DNA of 64,000 nt from Serripes groenlandicus (GCA_031761405.1 JASEVX010000010.1:7903977-7967976); one strand, 5' to 3'; shown: positions 33,024 to 44,400, counted from the first letter of the stretch. The notes: generated by a model from the sequence alone, not told the origin. Made by a program: numbers and translations.

Positions 33024-33810
33024 CAAGAGGGCCATGATGGCCCTATATCGCTCACCTGATTTAATAGAACTTCAATAGTTTTCAAAGTTTTTACTCTTTT
33101 TAGGCCAATACTTTTGGACAAGAAGATTTTTAAAGTTTTAACAATGCACATATAAGGAAAACAAGCTCCTCCCCCTGGCGGCCATGTTTTTCAACGGATC
33201 AAAAATATTTAAACAATCTTGGTAAAGGGTGCCCCAAGGAACATTTGTGCAAAATAATTTTTAAATCGGGCCAGTACTTTTGGACAAGAAGATTTTTAAA
33301 GTTTTAACAATGCACATATAAGGAAAACAAGCTCTGCCCCCTGGCCGCCATGTTTTTCAACGGATTGGAAATATTTGTACAATCTTGGTAAAGGGTGTCC
33401 CAAGGAACATTTGTGCAAAATAATTTTCAAATCGGGCCAGTACTTTTGGACAAGAAGATTTTTAAAGTTTTAACAATGCACATATAAGGAAAATAAGCTC
33501 CGCCCCCTGGCGGCCATGTTTTTCAACGGATTGGAAATATTTGAACAACCTTGGTAGAGGGTACCTCAAGGAACATTTGTGCAAAATAATTTTCAAATCG
33601 GGCCAGTACTTTTGGACAAGAAGATTTTTTAAGATTTGGCAATTTTTCCCTTTTCTGATGCCGCAGCAACCAAAGTTCTACTTGGAATTAATTTCTTTGA
33701 ACAACTTAGAAAGAGGACTACCTAAGGACCATTCCTGTGAAGTTATTTTGAAATCTGTTCATTGGTTTAGTAGGAGAAGTCATTTGTAGGAAATTGTTAA
33801 CAGACGCTGA
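33024..33810 (+). mobile_element. Family-1 element with a fourth core type
   Basis: Starts CAAGAGGGCCATGATGGCCC. The core is a ~145-bp tandem with CATATAAGGAAAACAAGCTC and CAAGGAACATTTGTGCAAAA. The expected GGTGAGCT end is missing; the sequence passes into a MITE half at about 33810, so the 3' end is lost. Confidence 0.7.
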
Positions 33811-33917
33811 CAATTTTTGTCATAGGTTATCCATTCAATTATGGAGATTTTCTATGTTTTGACAAAATACGTTCAAAGTCGTCTGCTGCAGAATTGTCGT
33901 ATGAGGGAAAGGGTTAA
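33810..33917. mobile_element. Half of a TTAA MITE
   Basis: Only the right half is present, from TTTTTGTCATAGGTTATCC to ATGAGGGAAAGGGTTAA. Confidence 0.7.
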
Positions 33918-34040
33918 GGTACAACCCACTTATCATAGGAACCTTTGAGCCCAGAGGTTGAAGCTCTGCAATTGCACAATTGTTTTCTATATATATACAT
34001 GTAGGTCCATTTTTTTAGAAACTTCCTTATATTGTCCCAC

Positions 34041-34286
34041 TTAACCCTATCCCACTTACATCAAATATGCAGCAGACAACTTTGAAAAGAAAGCAAAAAC
34101 TTAGAAAATCTCTATCAATGAAAGTCAAATTATATAACAGAAGGGAAAACAAGCAATTTCTCCTCTTGCCAAAATGTTTCAACTTTATTCAACAATTATA
34201 CTTTCATAAATGTTAAGCCGTTTCAAATGTTTGTCAATATGTTTTCAAGGTCTACTGCATAGATGTTGTATGTGGTTAAGGGCTAA
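34041..34286. mobile_element. Diverged TTAA MITE copy
   Basis: TTAACCCTATCCCACTTAC to TGTGGTTAAGGGCTAA; internal arms recognisable but decayed. Confidence 0.65.
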
Positions 34287-34356
34287 AGCATAAAATATAA
34301 CATTTGAACATTCACTGATCTCTCCTTTATGTATAGAACTCTGAAAAATCTAAATC

Positions 34357-34494
34357 TTACTCCATAATTTTGGCAACATCTCTTCTAACAGTCTTTGATC
34401 CAAACCTTCTAAGGTGGAACTGGGGTAGTCCTGAGTTGTTCATATTGTCCTTGTCTCCAATTGTGTATACTTGTGCAGACTTAAAATCCGATGG
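34357..34494 (-). other. Possible coding fragment or exon, unrecognised
   Basis: A 45-codon minus-strand frame (PSDFKSAQVYTIGDKDN ... RRFGSKTVRRDVAKIME) ends at TAA and looks protein-like (balanced composition, few low-complexity runs). Just before the stop is a good donor, ATGGA/GTAAGA at 34360/61. No matching acceptor or known family is seen. It could be an upstream exon of the FHA gene, a pseudogene piece or chance. Confidence 0.25.
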
Positions 34495-35064
34495 TTAGTT
34501 GGATACCTCAAACATTCTAGAAATAAATACGGAATATTACGTTGCAGGAGCGATAAAAAGGGTTTGAATTGCACTACAAGTAGCATGGAAAAATCGATAT
34601 CTTACGAGACGATATTTGACGCTAGGTTTTCGATACATAACATAGAATCAATTTTTTTCTAAATAGTTCTGGTTTTCTATATATTTTACTACGTAGCGCA
34701 GATTCAAAAACGGGAATTAACCTCGCTGAAAGTAGTCTGCGTACTGTCCGACGTCACAATCTTGTATTTTCACCAGGTGGGATATGGAATTTTAATCTGT
34801 CGAGTCTGAACTGTGCATGTCAATCTGCATGTGTTTCCACTGGAAAATATACAGGCATATAATGAATTGTGTTATTCAACCTCTTTCCTGATCTGCCTAT
34901 AGATGCCTTTTTTTCCAAATTGAAAGCAAATTTGAAGAAAAATAAGCGAAACCTTAGACAAGCATAAGATTAACACTTTCCCACTTTAGAAAAAAAAATC
35001 TGCAGAAGACAATTTAAAAATATGTAAATTATCTATAAATGACAGTATAATCATTGGATCAAAC

Positions 35065-35279
35065 TTAACCCTTTCCCTCATACAACAATTCTGCATCAGA
35101 CGTCTGAATATATTCTGTCAAAAAATAGAAAATCTCAATAATTGAATGGATAAGTGGAAAACATTGTGACAAGAGGAGAAATTGCTCGTTTTGAGCAATT
35201 TCTTCTTTTGTCACTATGTTTTCAAAAAGCCGTCTGCTGCAGAGGCGTCAGAAAGTGTCTATATGAGGGAAAGGGTTAC
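35065..35279. mobile_element. TTAA MITE copy
   Basis: TTAACCCTTTCCCTCATAC to ATGAGGGAAAGGGTTAC (right TTAA mutated). Hairpin centre TTGCTCGTTTTGAGCAA. Confidence 0.8.
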
Positions 35280-35405
35280 AACATTGTGGCAATTGGTCCC
35301 TTGGACACCATGTTTTCAAAAGTCATCTGCTGTAAATTTGCTTCAAAACATGTTTGCATGTAGGAACGATTTAAGACTGAGAGGAAAACAAAATTTAAAC
35401 ACAAT

Positions 35406-35583
35406 TCAACCCTTTCCCCTGTAGACGCATCTGCCGCAGACAACTTTTGAAAACAATGTGACAAGAGGAGAAATTGCTAACTATTTTCAGTAATTAAACC
35501 TACACTTATACAGATTTTCCATATTTTTTAGTAGACATTTTCAGTCATCTGCTACAGATTTGCTGTATGTGGGAAAGGGTTAA
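35406..35583. mobile_element. TTAA MITE copy, internally deleted
   Basis: TCAACCCTTTCCCCTGTAG to TGTGGGAAAGGGTTAA; shorter than typical. Confidence 0.65.
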
Positions 35584-36475
35584 ATAATTCAGCAGAGTAG
35601 ACCAAACAAAAATATCACGATAAAATACAACAAAAGTTCATTTAATTCATTCCAAATTTTGATCAAATATCCAGTATGATGATTAATTCCTTTTTTTCTA
35701 ATTTCATCAATAAAGTTTACTTGATTCTAAAATCCAACTTTCTAAATGAATTGATTGGCACTGTGAAAGATGTCGTTGCCCAAATTCAAAATTTCAAATG
35801 CTGTTATGCATAACGTCCAATCAAATCACTGAATTCAAAAGTACCAAACTGAACCGTACGTAAGTAAAGGGGTGCTCAAGTCATTTAACCCTTTCCAATG
35901 TATAATGAATCTGCAGTAGATGACATCTTGGAAAAAATATGTAAAATATCTACATAAACAAGTTAATAGAGTATTGCAAGCAATTCAAAAATCCCCTACC
36001 GGACACATAAGTTGAAAAAGGCAGAATACTCTGTTAAACCTCACTTTAGAGTTCATGCCCCTTAACCCAGCAGACGACTTTGAATACATTCCGTCAAAAA
36101 ATAGAAAATCTTTAGATTTGTCAAAATGCCTCTGTATGCGATAAAAGGGATTCAAGTAAACTAGAATAAATTTTCTAATAAAAAGTTCCTGTAATGAATG
36201 TGGTGGGTACCCTTAACAGCAAATTTCTGTTGAGTGCGAGTCATGTTAGCTTTTATACAAGCGGCTGCTGGGCCTAACAGTTACATTGTTTGTGGCTTAG
36301 CAGCAGAAGACTAGGGTTCCATCCCCAGTCAGTCATACCAGACTTCAACAAAAGTGCCGATGAGCAAACACTTAACGCTCGTATATAGGGTTTTTTAAGT
36401 TGAAAAAGGGGCATTTCTGAATAATAATTTAATCCAGAGTAATGTCACTTGGTATAGACATGCGTCTTGTTTCGT
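35584..36475. other. No gene found; MITE fragments
   Basis: Contains degraded MITE arms near 35890-36160 (CAGCAGACGACTTTGAAT) and a GTTTGTGGCTTAGCAGCAGA phrase near 36290, possibly a decayed SINE. No supported coding sequence. Confidence 0.5.
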
Positions 36476-36703
36476 ATTTTTTTTTTTATTGGAGTTTTAC
36501 GCCGTTTTCAACATTATTTCAGTTATATCACGGCGACAGTTTACTTTATTCATGATCCCTGGGTAAACAAACCAGTACTAGGCTAGAAAATGTGCCTTGC
36601 CCAAGGGCACTCCACCATGACCATCCCACCGCGACTGGGGATCGAACCCGGGACGCCCGGTTACAAATCCCCAACGCTAACCACTCAACCATTGTGGATT
36701 CCT
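36476..36703 (-). mobile_element. tRNA-derived SINE with 13-bp target duplication
   Basis: Minus strand: A box TGGTTGAGTGGTTAGCGTTG, B box CGGGTTCGATCCCCAG, body GAGTGCCCTTGGGCAAGGCA, tail ending in an A run (T run at 36476-36488). Flanked by CGTCTTGTTTCGT at 36463-36475 and 36704-36716. Confidence 0.92.
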
Positions 36704-37337
36704 CGTCTTGTTTCGTGGAACATGTGTATCAAACATTTCAATATGTGTATCTGTTTTTGAGATATGAGGTAAGGTTATAAAAGTTGTCAGGAGGGGTATC
36801 ACAATAGACTACTTTTTTTCTACAAAAAAGAAACGAGCTAAAAATGGAAGTAATGGCTACCTTCCTTGATCCTAAGGTTTTAGGGGATACCATTACGACT
36901 GATGCATCGGATTCAGCTGGTAAATTACCGAGGAACGCGTTGATATAACTGAAATACTGTTCGAAGTGGCGTGTTAAACCACTATTCGCACATTTTACGA
37001 GCTTGATACTGTACTTTCAATCAAAATGCGTCTGCATGTGGGTAAAAACGCAAATTGTCAGACTTGATCAAGTACTAGTAGAAAATAAACGTAAACTTTC
37101 TCTAAGGAACGACATAAATGATTCATTGGCGTTAGATTATTTAATAAATCACAGTGAAATCGGACGAAATGCATGTCCGGAGTCGGAGACAATCAACAAT
37201 TTTGAAACCGAAAGTAGAACTTTAACATGACTGCGCAGTAGGCTATTTAAATGTCACGAAGACACTTCACAGAGATGATTGCAGCATGAATTAACTAAGA
37301 TTTTCGATATTCAATATGTTACAAAAAATAGACTTAC

Positions 37338-37450
37338 TTCTCCATCTGTGTCTGACGTCACGAGGAATCAGTCTCTATTAAATAACTGGCTCACGGTTCC
37401 ATTCCTGGCAAATGGGGTGAAAATGGCGCCAAACAATCTCCGTTTATTGG
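37338..37450 (-). promoter_or_regulatory. Promoter-like cluster and candidate first exon
   Basis: Read on the minus strand: a CCAAT box (37446-37450), an E2F-type TTTGGCGC (37426-37433), a perfect CRE palindrome TGACGTCA (37353-37360), then ATGGAGAA and a strong donor GTAAGTC (exon edge 37338). The donor would be phase 2, compatible with the TTTTCACAG acceptor at 30784/85 of the FHA gene. Individually such motifs occur by chance; the ordered cluster on the right strand upstream of the gene is suggestive only. Confidence 0.35.
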
Positions 37451-37505
37451 ACGGACAATTCTGTCAGGAGGAGTAGTTTTGATATGCCAAATGATAAGAG
37501 GGATA

Positions 37506-37800
37506 TATATATATTTCGTAACTAAATTGTATCCTTACATATCATCCCTCCTAATATTTGCAGTTATTAAAATTCTAAAATTGTCGAGCATATGACACGT
37601 GTAACTCGAACCGGAGTACGGTGAGTGCATTAAATGGGATAAAATGCCCAATATTTAACATTCTTGTCCGACTTCAGTTATTTAGTAGAAATGTCCCTTC
37701 ATAGACACTCTACGAAAATCGTTCAAGCCATATCAGAGCGATACGGCATCTGAAAAGGGCAAAATGACATCATTTTTAAACTCGATTCTTATGAAAGTCA
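37506..37800 (+). repeat. ~294-bp segment also present in the 4.9-kb units
   Basis: From ATATATATATTTCGTAACTA to ACTCGATTCTTATGAAAGT this is almost identical to 52210-52503 and 57105-57400. It contains (TA)n at the start. A dispersed element end or a segmental duplication; identity not resolved. Confidence 0.8.
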
Positions 37801-38424
37801 GGGGCGTAGCTCGGCCTAAAATCGAAGTACTCCTCAATAAATTATTATCTTTTTTTTAGGGGGTCTAAGGCCCCAAGAAGCCAATTATAGTGTAAAGAAT
37901 AAGGACGTTTCAAACTTATTTATTGCATTTACGAAACAAAATTTCACCATTTCCATTCTTATTACTGTATACATTTACACTTTAAATATTAAAGCCAAAC
38001 GGCGCTCTTTTCGGCGTGCAAAAATATCAACAACTTGTTCCGCATTAATTGCACGTTCTTGGTAGATATTGAGTAGACCTAGTCCAGACAGCCTTTCGGT
38101 GGTCATAGTGCTGCGGAGGTAGGTCTTAACCCTCCTCATCGTGGAGAAAGATCTCTCTGCCGTGGCTGTGGACACAGGCATACATAGCAGGACCATCATA
38201 CACAGTCTAATGTTTGGATAGGATGCCTCAGTTGCCACCCGCAGTGCTGTTTCTAGGTCGGGATACTGGACCGGAGACGATTCATTCCATTTAGCCTTCC
38301 ATCTTTGGCATTCACGAAGGAAAGTTTCTTGGTCATACTCCAAGTCTGGCCTATACTCTGCAAATATCTCCGCCGCCCTGGCGCCTATAGTCGTTTGCCA
38401 GCTCGTCCAATGATGCCACAACAA
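37801..38424 (-). pseudogene. hAT transposase relic, C-terminal dimerisation domain
   Basis: The element end CAGGGGCGTAGCTCGG at 37801 resembles hAT-type termini. On the minus strand 37975-38424 encodes about 150 residues ending at a stop. The hallmark hAT C-terminal block is present: VSTATAERSFSTMRRVKTYL followed by LRSTM and LSGLGLLN. An acceptor-like CTTACAG/AGTTG near 38428 suggests this is a last exon. Upstream transposase exons (catalytic core) are not seen, so the copy is incomplete. Confidence 0.85.
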
Positions 38425-38429
38425 CTCTG

Positions 38430-39680
38430 TAAGAATTATGAAAACATTAAATGTTTAAGCAAACAACACATCACGAAATACATAATACGAAATACATACA
38501 TAATACGAAATACGGTATACATGTTATTGTAAATGACGGAATGAACCAGTGGACACGGGATCAATTCATTGCCGATGCAATATTTGGGTCATTCAAACTT
38601 TGAAAGGGTCACTCATTGCTAATAAGTAAGACATAGTCGACTTGGAATGACAGTCACACACTAGCTTAAAATATGTACTCACAATCTGTTAAGTAACTTG
38701 GTATTTGCTAATAGACCTGTAGAAAACGGGTTGGTGTTTTTGAAAGGTTCTACCGGGAGTATAACAAAGCGATTTTAATATTTTTCGGAAGGTATTGATG
38801 TACATGTTAACCAAAAAAAATCGCATAGAAATCCGTCTCTTACAGAAAAAGTTATTTACGCTTCAAACTAGGAAAATTTTGCTTTATCTTATATAGGAAA
38901 ATAGAGTAATTCGGATAATACGTATATTTCGGATACTTTCCAAAAGTATATGCTTTATCAGGTATATTGCTATTTTTTTCATTGAAGACGTTTAATGTAT
39001 TGAATTTATCAATGATTGTGTTCGTAAACATGCAAATGAATCCATGTAATCGGCGTTTAAAGCAATTTAAAATGTGTACATAACACTGTCTAATTAACAG
39101 TTTACTAATCGTTAAGCAAATAAAGTATGATCGTTCTGAATGCTCAATATTAATACAATGTTTATTAAATGAATTAATCTGAAATCAATTGCTTTATATA
39201 TCAACGTAATAAATTATAAATGTAAGCGTGTTAATTTAAAATGATAACTGGATAATTTTATTTAAAGCAAGTATATCTACATTCAGTCGACATATAAACG
39301 GTCTTAATACTATTTTAAAAACATATGTGTTGTTTAATTTATCAGTTGAATATATAGCTTGAATCAACTGATATAGTTTACAGGTAAATTATAAATGTCA
39401 GCGTGTTATTTATTAACTGGCCAATGGGTGTCATTTGCTCTGACATAAGCAGTGACGCAGTTTTATAAAATTTCTGCCTAAGAAAATTTCCAAGATAAAT
39501 AATACTAGTAAGCTCTTGTATTGAATAGATCAAGGTTGTTCTAAATCTGTGTTAAACATTTATTTTATTAACCAAACGATGGCTTCACTAGTCATTGACG
39601 CTTGTACTTTCAATGCTAGTTTATGCATTATTTGTTACAAAAGTTTAACAGACTCAAATTTGGCGATTTGGCGTGGTTAT
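38430..39680. other. No gene found
   Basis: AT-rich non-coding sequence with a short GAAATACATAATACGAAATA tandem near 38475. No supported ORF or RNA gene. Confidence 0.5.
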
Positions 39681-39688
39681 AAAAAAAT

Positions 39689-40730
39689 TAGGGATGGGAA
39701 CGAATATTGAAAACGATATTCGAATATTCGTTTTCTTTATTCGAATATATTCGAATATTCGATTTTCGAATCAGAAATCAGTATCCGATTTCAGGTTAAT
39801 CTGAACACTGGTACTTCCCATTTCCTTTTTCAAATAATGGCAATTTTCCAAGTAAAAGTATGATCTATTGTTTACGTATATATTTCATGTTTTCAACTGA
39901 ACTTACACTCTCTTTTTCCTCAACAGATGTATTTGAATTTCAATTTGAAGTAAATCAAGAAATAAATCCCTTCCAAACGATAAACCAAATCGCAACGTTT
40001 TTTGAGCCGTATATTCAGGTGTCGCTTGTTTACCGAGTTTAATATTGAATCGAATCAAATAATTAACGAAATAATTATAAATCTTATTCATACAAAAAGC
40101 ATAGGGAGTTGGGTGATATTTCTTTTACCGATTTCGTCAAGTCAATTTAATCGCGTGTTGTAAGAAAACAAAATCGCGGACGATTCATTTTGTTCGCTTA
40201 TGTGAATTCATTTGTGAAGAGGTAAAGAGGAAAGCTGCATACTTTTGAGACGTAATGCGATGTTTAAATATGATTTATTCATTTTTGCAACAGCTGTCTT
40301 TGATGTAAACATCGACTATGTTTTGGTTAGGCTGGGAGGGTTTTACGGAACTGCAGCCTGTCACCGTTTATACATGTTTGTTGATTGAAAAATATCAAAC
40401 AAACTGGTCGTCAATGTGATATCTGGTTACACACGATTAGATCTCTGATAAACGTACGCGTGACAATTATTGATTGTATTATTGTTACTTATGTTTTTAC
40501 ATACGTTGTAAAAACACAACAAACGACACATACACACTCTTTATCACTTCACCCTTAATAAATGATTAGCTCAAACTCGCGACCGATGTCAGAATTTTGC
40601 TAATAATGTTTTGTTTTGATTTTAGAAAATAGTAATAATTATAGAAAATAGTACACTGAAAACGAATGTTCTTATTCGAAAACAGTATTCGAATATTCGT
40701 CCATTTTTCGAATATTCGTTCCCATCCCTA
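39689..40730. mobile_element. 1.04-kb hAT-type MITE with 8-bp target duplication
   Basis: Left end TAGGGATGGGAACGAATATT, right end AATATTCGTTCCCATCCCTA, with further palindromic TTCGAATATTCG motifs near both ends. AAAAAAAT flanks it at 39681-39688 and 40731-40738; 8 bp is the hAT value, although the target is simple sequence. No transposase inside. Confidence 0.85.
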
Positions 40731-40849
40731 AAAAAAATCCATCAAAAAAGGGTCTTCATGCAATTTTATTCATTGCTGATAAAAAACGTGACACTGTTCA
40801 CACCCAATTGAACCAATATAGAGAGGCTATATTGTGATTTCATCTCAAA

Positions 40850-41970
40850 GCAAGGTTTCATACCAAATGTATATCTCTATACACCCGACGTTACCCATGG
40901 ATTGATCAAGATGAGATGACACACGACAGTTCATCAACTAGTAAACGTCATTCAGTAAGAGATCCATGTGTCTCATTCTATGACAGAGAGTGTTGCCTTA
41001 TATGTGACAAGGGTAATACATGGAAAGAAATGCTAACTTGCATTTCAACTGGGACAGGAGAGAGTACCCGATACAAAGTACAAGCAGCGACTGGAATACT
41101 TAGAGAGTCGATTGCATGTACATCCGACGACAAGGATGAGTATGTTGCGCCTTCAGAATTCAATCTTCATGCCGTTAAAGAGTTTATTCCCCAGGATTTG
41201 GCAGATTTTATCTTTTGGCGGCTGGATGAAAAGGCATTTAACAAGGCATTGTCTCTTTCAAATATAACAAGGGATAACAAACGGTCAATCAAGTCTATAT
41301 TTATGTGTCACCAAATAGTGTCCATCTGTCGAAATATGAAGACGAGCCCCAAAAGCTCAGTCGGTAGCGACGCGGGCTGTCAATCCAAGGGTTTTGAGTT
41401 CAAATCCCGGCTAGGCCAACATTCTTTTGTCTTTCACCAATTGACTTAGTATATGTGGAAAAGTAGCCAGATGCTTTGGAAGACTGTTGTGTGGAGTACT
41501 GGTGTGAGCAAACCAGGAATCACATGAGTAGGTGAACTGGCCGCCGTTATATGACTGAGAAATTGTTAAAAACGGCGTTAAACCCCAATCAATCAATCGA
41601 AATATGAAGAGGCCCTTGATTCTTGGGTTGACTGTTCACCATGACTTTGGTTGTAAAATCTTAATTGACACTCTGAAAAGCAGGCGTATGTGTAACTTAA
41701 ATGAGGTGCGAATGTTTTTGAGTTCTGCAGCAAAACATTGCCTGACAGTCAGTATTAAAAGATATGTCTTTTGGGTTAGAACATGTTGACTCTACTGGAC
41801 CAATGATTGATGCATCAATCGATAACTTTGACCAAAACGAGGAAAACATTGATGGACAATCTGCTACACATGCTATGGCTATGGTAAAATACGAACGAAG
41901 TGACAGTGTGACAACGTTTACTCGAATAAAACGACTTGCCGAACGGCTTCTTAAAGGCCATAGTCCATAG
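40850..41970 (+). pseudogene. Transposon-associated ORF broken by a SINE and a frameshift
   Basis: An open frame through 40916-41342 (DLADFIFWRLDEKAFNKAL) is interrupted by the SINE at 41343-41596 and resumes as GLTVHHDFGCKILIDTLKS. It then shifts frame near 41764 and continues as DNFDQNEENIDGQSATHAM to 41970. Removing the SINE and one target duplication restores the first junction. The pattern (GLxVHH ... DNxDxNExxxDGxxxTHAM) resembles large multi-copy ORFs common in invertebrate genomes and associated with transposons, from memory. Exact family not assigned; 5' limit approximate. Confidence 0.65.
41343..41596 (+). mobile_element. tRNA-derived SINE with 14-bp target duplication
   Basis: A box AAGCTCAGTCGGTAGCGACG, B box GAGTTCAAATCCCGG, tail GGCGTTAAACCCCAATCAAT. 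Flanked by TCGAAATATGAAGA at 41329-41342 and 41597-41610. Same family as 10366-10661. Confidence 0.93.
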
Positions 41971-42313
41971 CTTGATTAATAACGAAACAAGATTTACTTA
42001 TTATCAGAAACAAAGAAATGAAAGATTTTCTTTGGATATTGTCCCGATATTTCAATAAAGCTTAAATAAAAAGAATACCTTCATGGAGTCTGTTCAATGC
42101 TGCGCTCAATAAACACAATTTTCATTGTGATAATCATATATTTTTACCGTAACTTTGTGACTAATTATCGTTTGATATAATTGGAAATTTTCATAAATTT
42201 CAATCAGTAAACTAAATATACTTCAGTTCTTCAATATTTCACTCCAATAGTGGACCCTAATAAAAAAAGGGACATCAAATCACAATCAAAATTGTGTTTA
42301 TTGTTATAACAAA

Positions 42314-43098
42314 CAAGAGGGCCATGATGGCCTTTGATTTTCTCACCTGAGTGTTAACAAGATATTTCTTAATTTCGACCTTGTGACCTAGTTTTGACCG
42401 GACATAGCCCAGTTTCGAACTTGGCCTAGATATCACTAAGACAACTATTCTAACAAAGTTGCAATATGCTCAAGCCAAAAAATGTGACTTCCAGAGTGTT
42501 AACAAGATTTTCCTTAAATTTGATCGATTGACCAAGTTTTTGACCGGACATGACCCAGTTTCAAACTTGCTCTAGATATCACTAAGAGAACCATTCTGAC
42601 AAAGTTCTAACATGCTCAAGCCAAAAATGTGACTTCCAGAGTGTTAACAAGAGTTTCTTTAAACTTGACTTGAAATGACCCAGTTTCAAACTTGGCCTAG
42701 ATATCACTAACAGTTCCAGACTGTTAACAAGATTTTCCTTAAATTTGACCAAGTGACCTAGTTTTGACCGGACATGACCCAGTTTCAAACTTGGCCTAAT
42801 TATCACTAAAACATACCTTCTGACAAAGTTTCAACATGCTCAAGCCAAACATTTATCTTCCAGAGTGTTAACAATATATTCCTTAAATTTGACCTAGTGA
42901 CCTAGTTTTGACCAGACATGACCCAGTTTCATACTTGTCCAAGAAATCATCGAGATGAATGTTCTGATAAACTTTCATGATGATTGGATGCAAAGAATAG
43001 ACTGTAGAGTGTTCACAAGAGCAAATGTTGACGACGAACGGACGGCGGACAAAATGTAATCACAATAACTCACCTTGCAGTTCGTACATAGGTGAGCT
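42314..43098 (+). mobile_element. Family-1 element with TGACCT core
   Basis: Starts CAAGAGGGCCATGATGGCC and ends CATAGGTGAGCT. Units of ~150 bp with GACATGACCCAGTTTC. A diverged subfamily of the core at 12617. Confidence 0.85.
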
Positions 43099-43821
43099 AA
43101 AAAAATAAATAAAAAAATGTGTTGATCGAAACGTTGAATTAATGAACGAACAGACGGATAAAAGGATGGGTGAAAATATGAAAGGCACAAGTTACCCGTG
43201 AATGTATGTCTTGCTTCGGACGTGTATGTTTAAATGATTTTGTAAAGAAATAACATAATATATGTGTTAATTAACTTATTTACCGATTTAAACCGTACTC
43301 GTTTAACTAATTTTGCGCATGCGCAGAAGAAATTAACGTAAAAACACATAAATAACACATTTGAACATCATGGCTTCGTCGGTACATAAAAAAACATTTA
43401 TTAAAAATATATGTTTTTCTTTTTATTTAAATGCAATTGACGACTTCAACTTTTTTTAAATTTTATCTAAAAAAAATAATACAAAATTGGGCCTCTTGGA
43501 AAAGCTCAAAATTTCGGTATTTCTAAGACCGCGATTTTTATGCGAGAACTTACCTAATATGAAGCAGGTATTAACCTACTAAAAAACACCAAAATCGGCT
43601 TGTTATACTTCCGGTAGGGGTTCCTCCTTAAATAGGGCCCGTACAGAAAATTCCTACAGGCCTATAAATGGTGCATTTGTTTTTATTTGAGAATTGTGTT
43701 ACTATATAGATTGTTTTATACGCGTATTAAACTACTTCGGCTTTCATGATGCAAGTTCAACTTGCATATGTCGATTTATTATATAATAAATGAATAAAAA
43801 AAATGGTGAAAAAAAATTGGT

Positions 43822-43893
43822 CACAGTCGGTCTCGAACCAACAATAGCCGGATTCTGAGTTGTCTACGCTAACCACTAAACCACGGCGGTCAC
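43822..43893 (-). other. tRNA-like sequence, probably pseudogene or SINE head
   Basis: The minus strand has an A box (TGGTTTAGTGGTTAGCG) and a B box in a pairable T-arm (GTTGG TTCGAGA CCGAC). The 5' end (GTGACCG) does not pair with the 3' end (TGTGACC), so no acceptor stem forms. Not called as a functional tRNA. Confidence 0.5.
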
Positions 43894-43899
43894 AAAAAT

Positions 43900-44400
43900 T
43901 TATAGGGTACTTAAGAATTTAAGCATTACGTCTTGATTTTACAAGCAGCTATCAAGCTTTAAACCACACAGAGTGAGTAGAATAATTTACTCTTAAATTC
44001 AAATAAATGTTCTAAAAACAGAATATTAGAAAAACAAAACAAAAAATAAAGAATCATCAAACTTCATTTTTCAATCGATAACTGCACTGTATCTTACCTT
44101 GCTGGGAACTTGAAAATGTGAACGTCATCCCAAGTTTTCGAAAGCAAATTGTACTTTAACTCTGTCTCATTGCCATTAAATTCCATCTTCCAAAAAAAGA
44201 TCGGGATAAGGCGGCCCAGATGTTAAGAAGGAAGTCGCCATGTTTAGTTTTTTTAAATTCAAAACAAGTAGAATAAGAAAACTTTATATTTCGGGTTCAT
44301 TCGGTTTACATGGACGTTGTGATTTTACACTCGCAACACTCGGCTATATTACTTTCAGAAATATACGAGCGCGTACGGAAAAGGCCGAGATGTTGAGAGT
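43900..44400. other. No gene found
   Basis: AT-rich. The right end GGGCGTAGGAGCG with a nearby G run (44431-44437) resembles the terminus of the hAT element whose transposase relic follows. Confidence 0.45.

Noticed and set aside
43822..43893. A functional tRNA gene
   Set aside because: A and B boxes and a T-arm are present but the acceptor ends do not pair.
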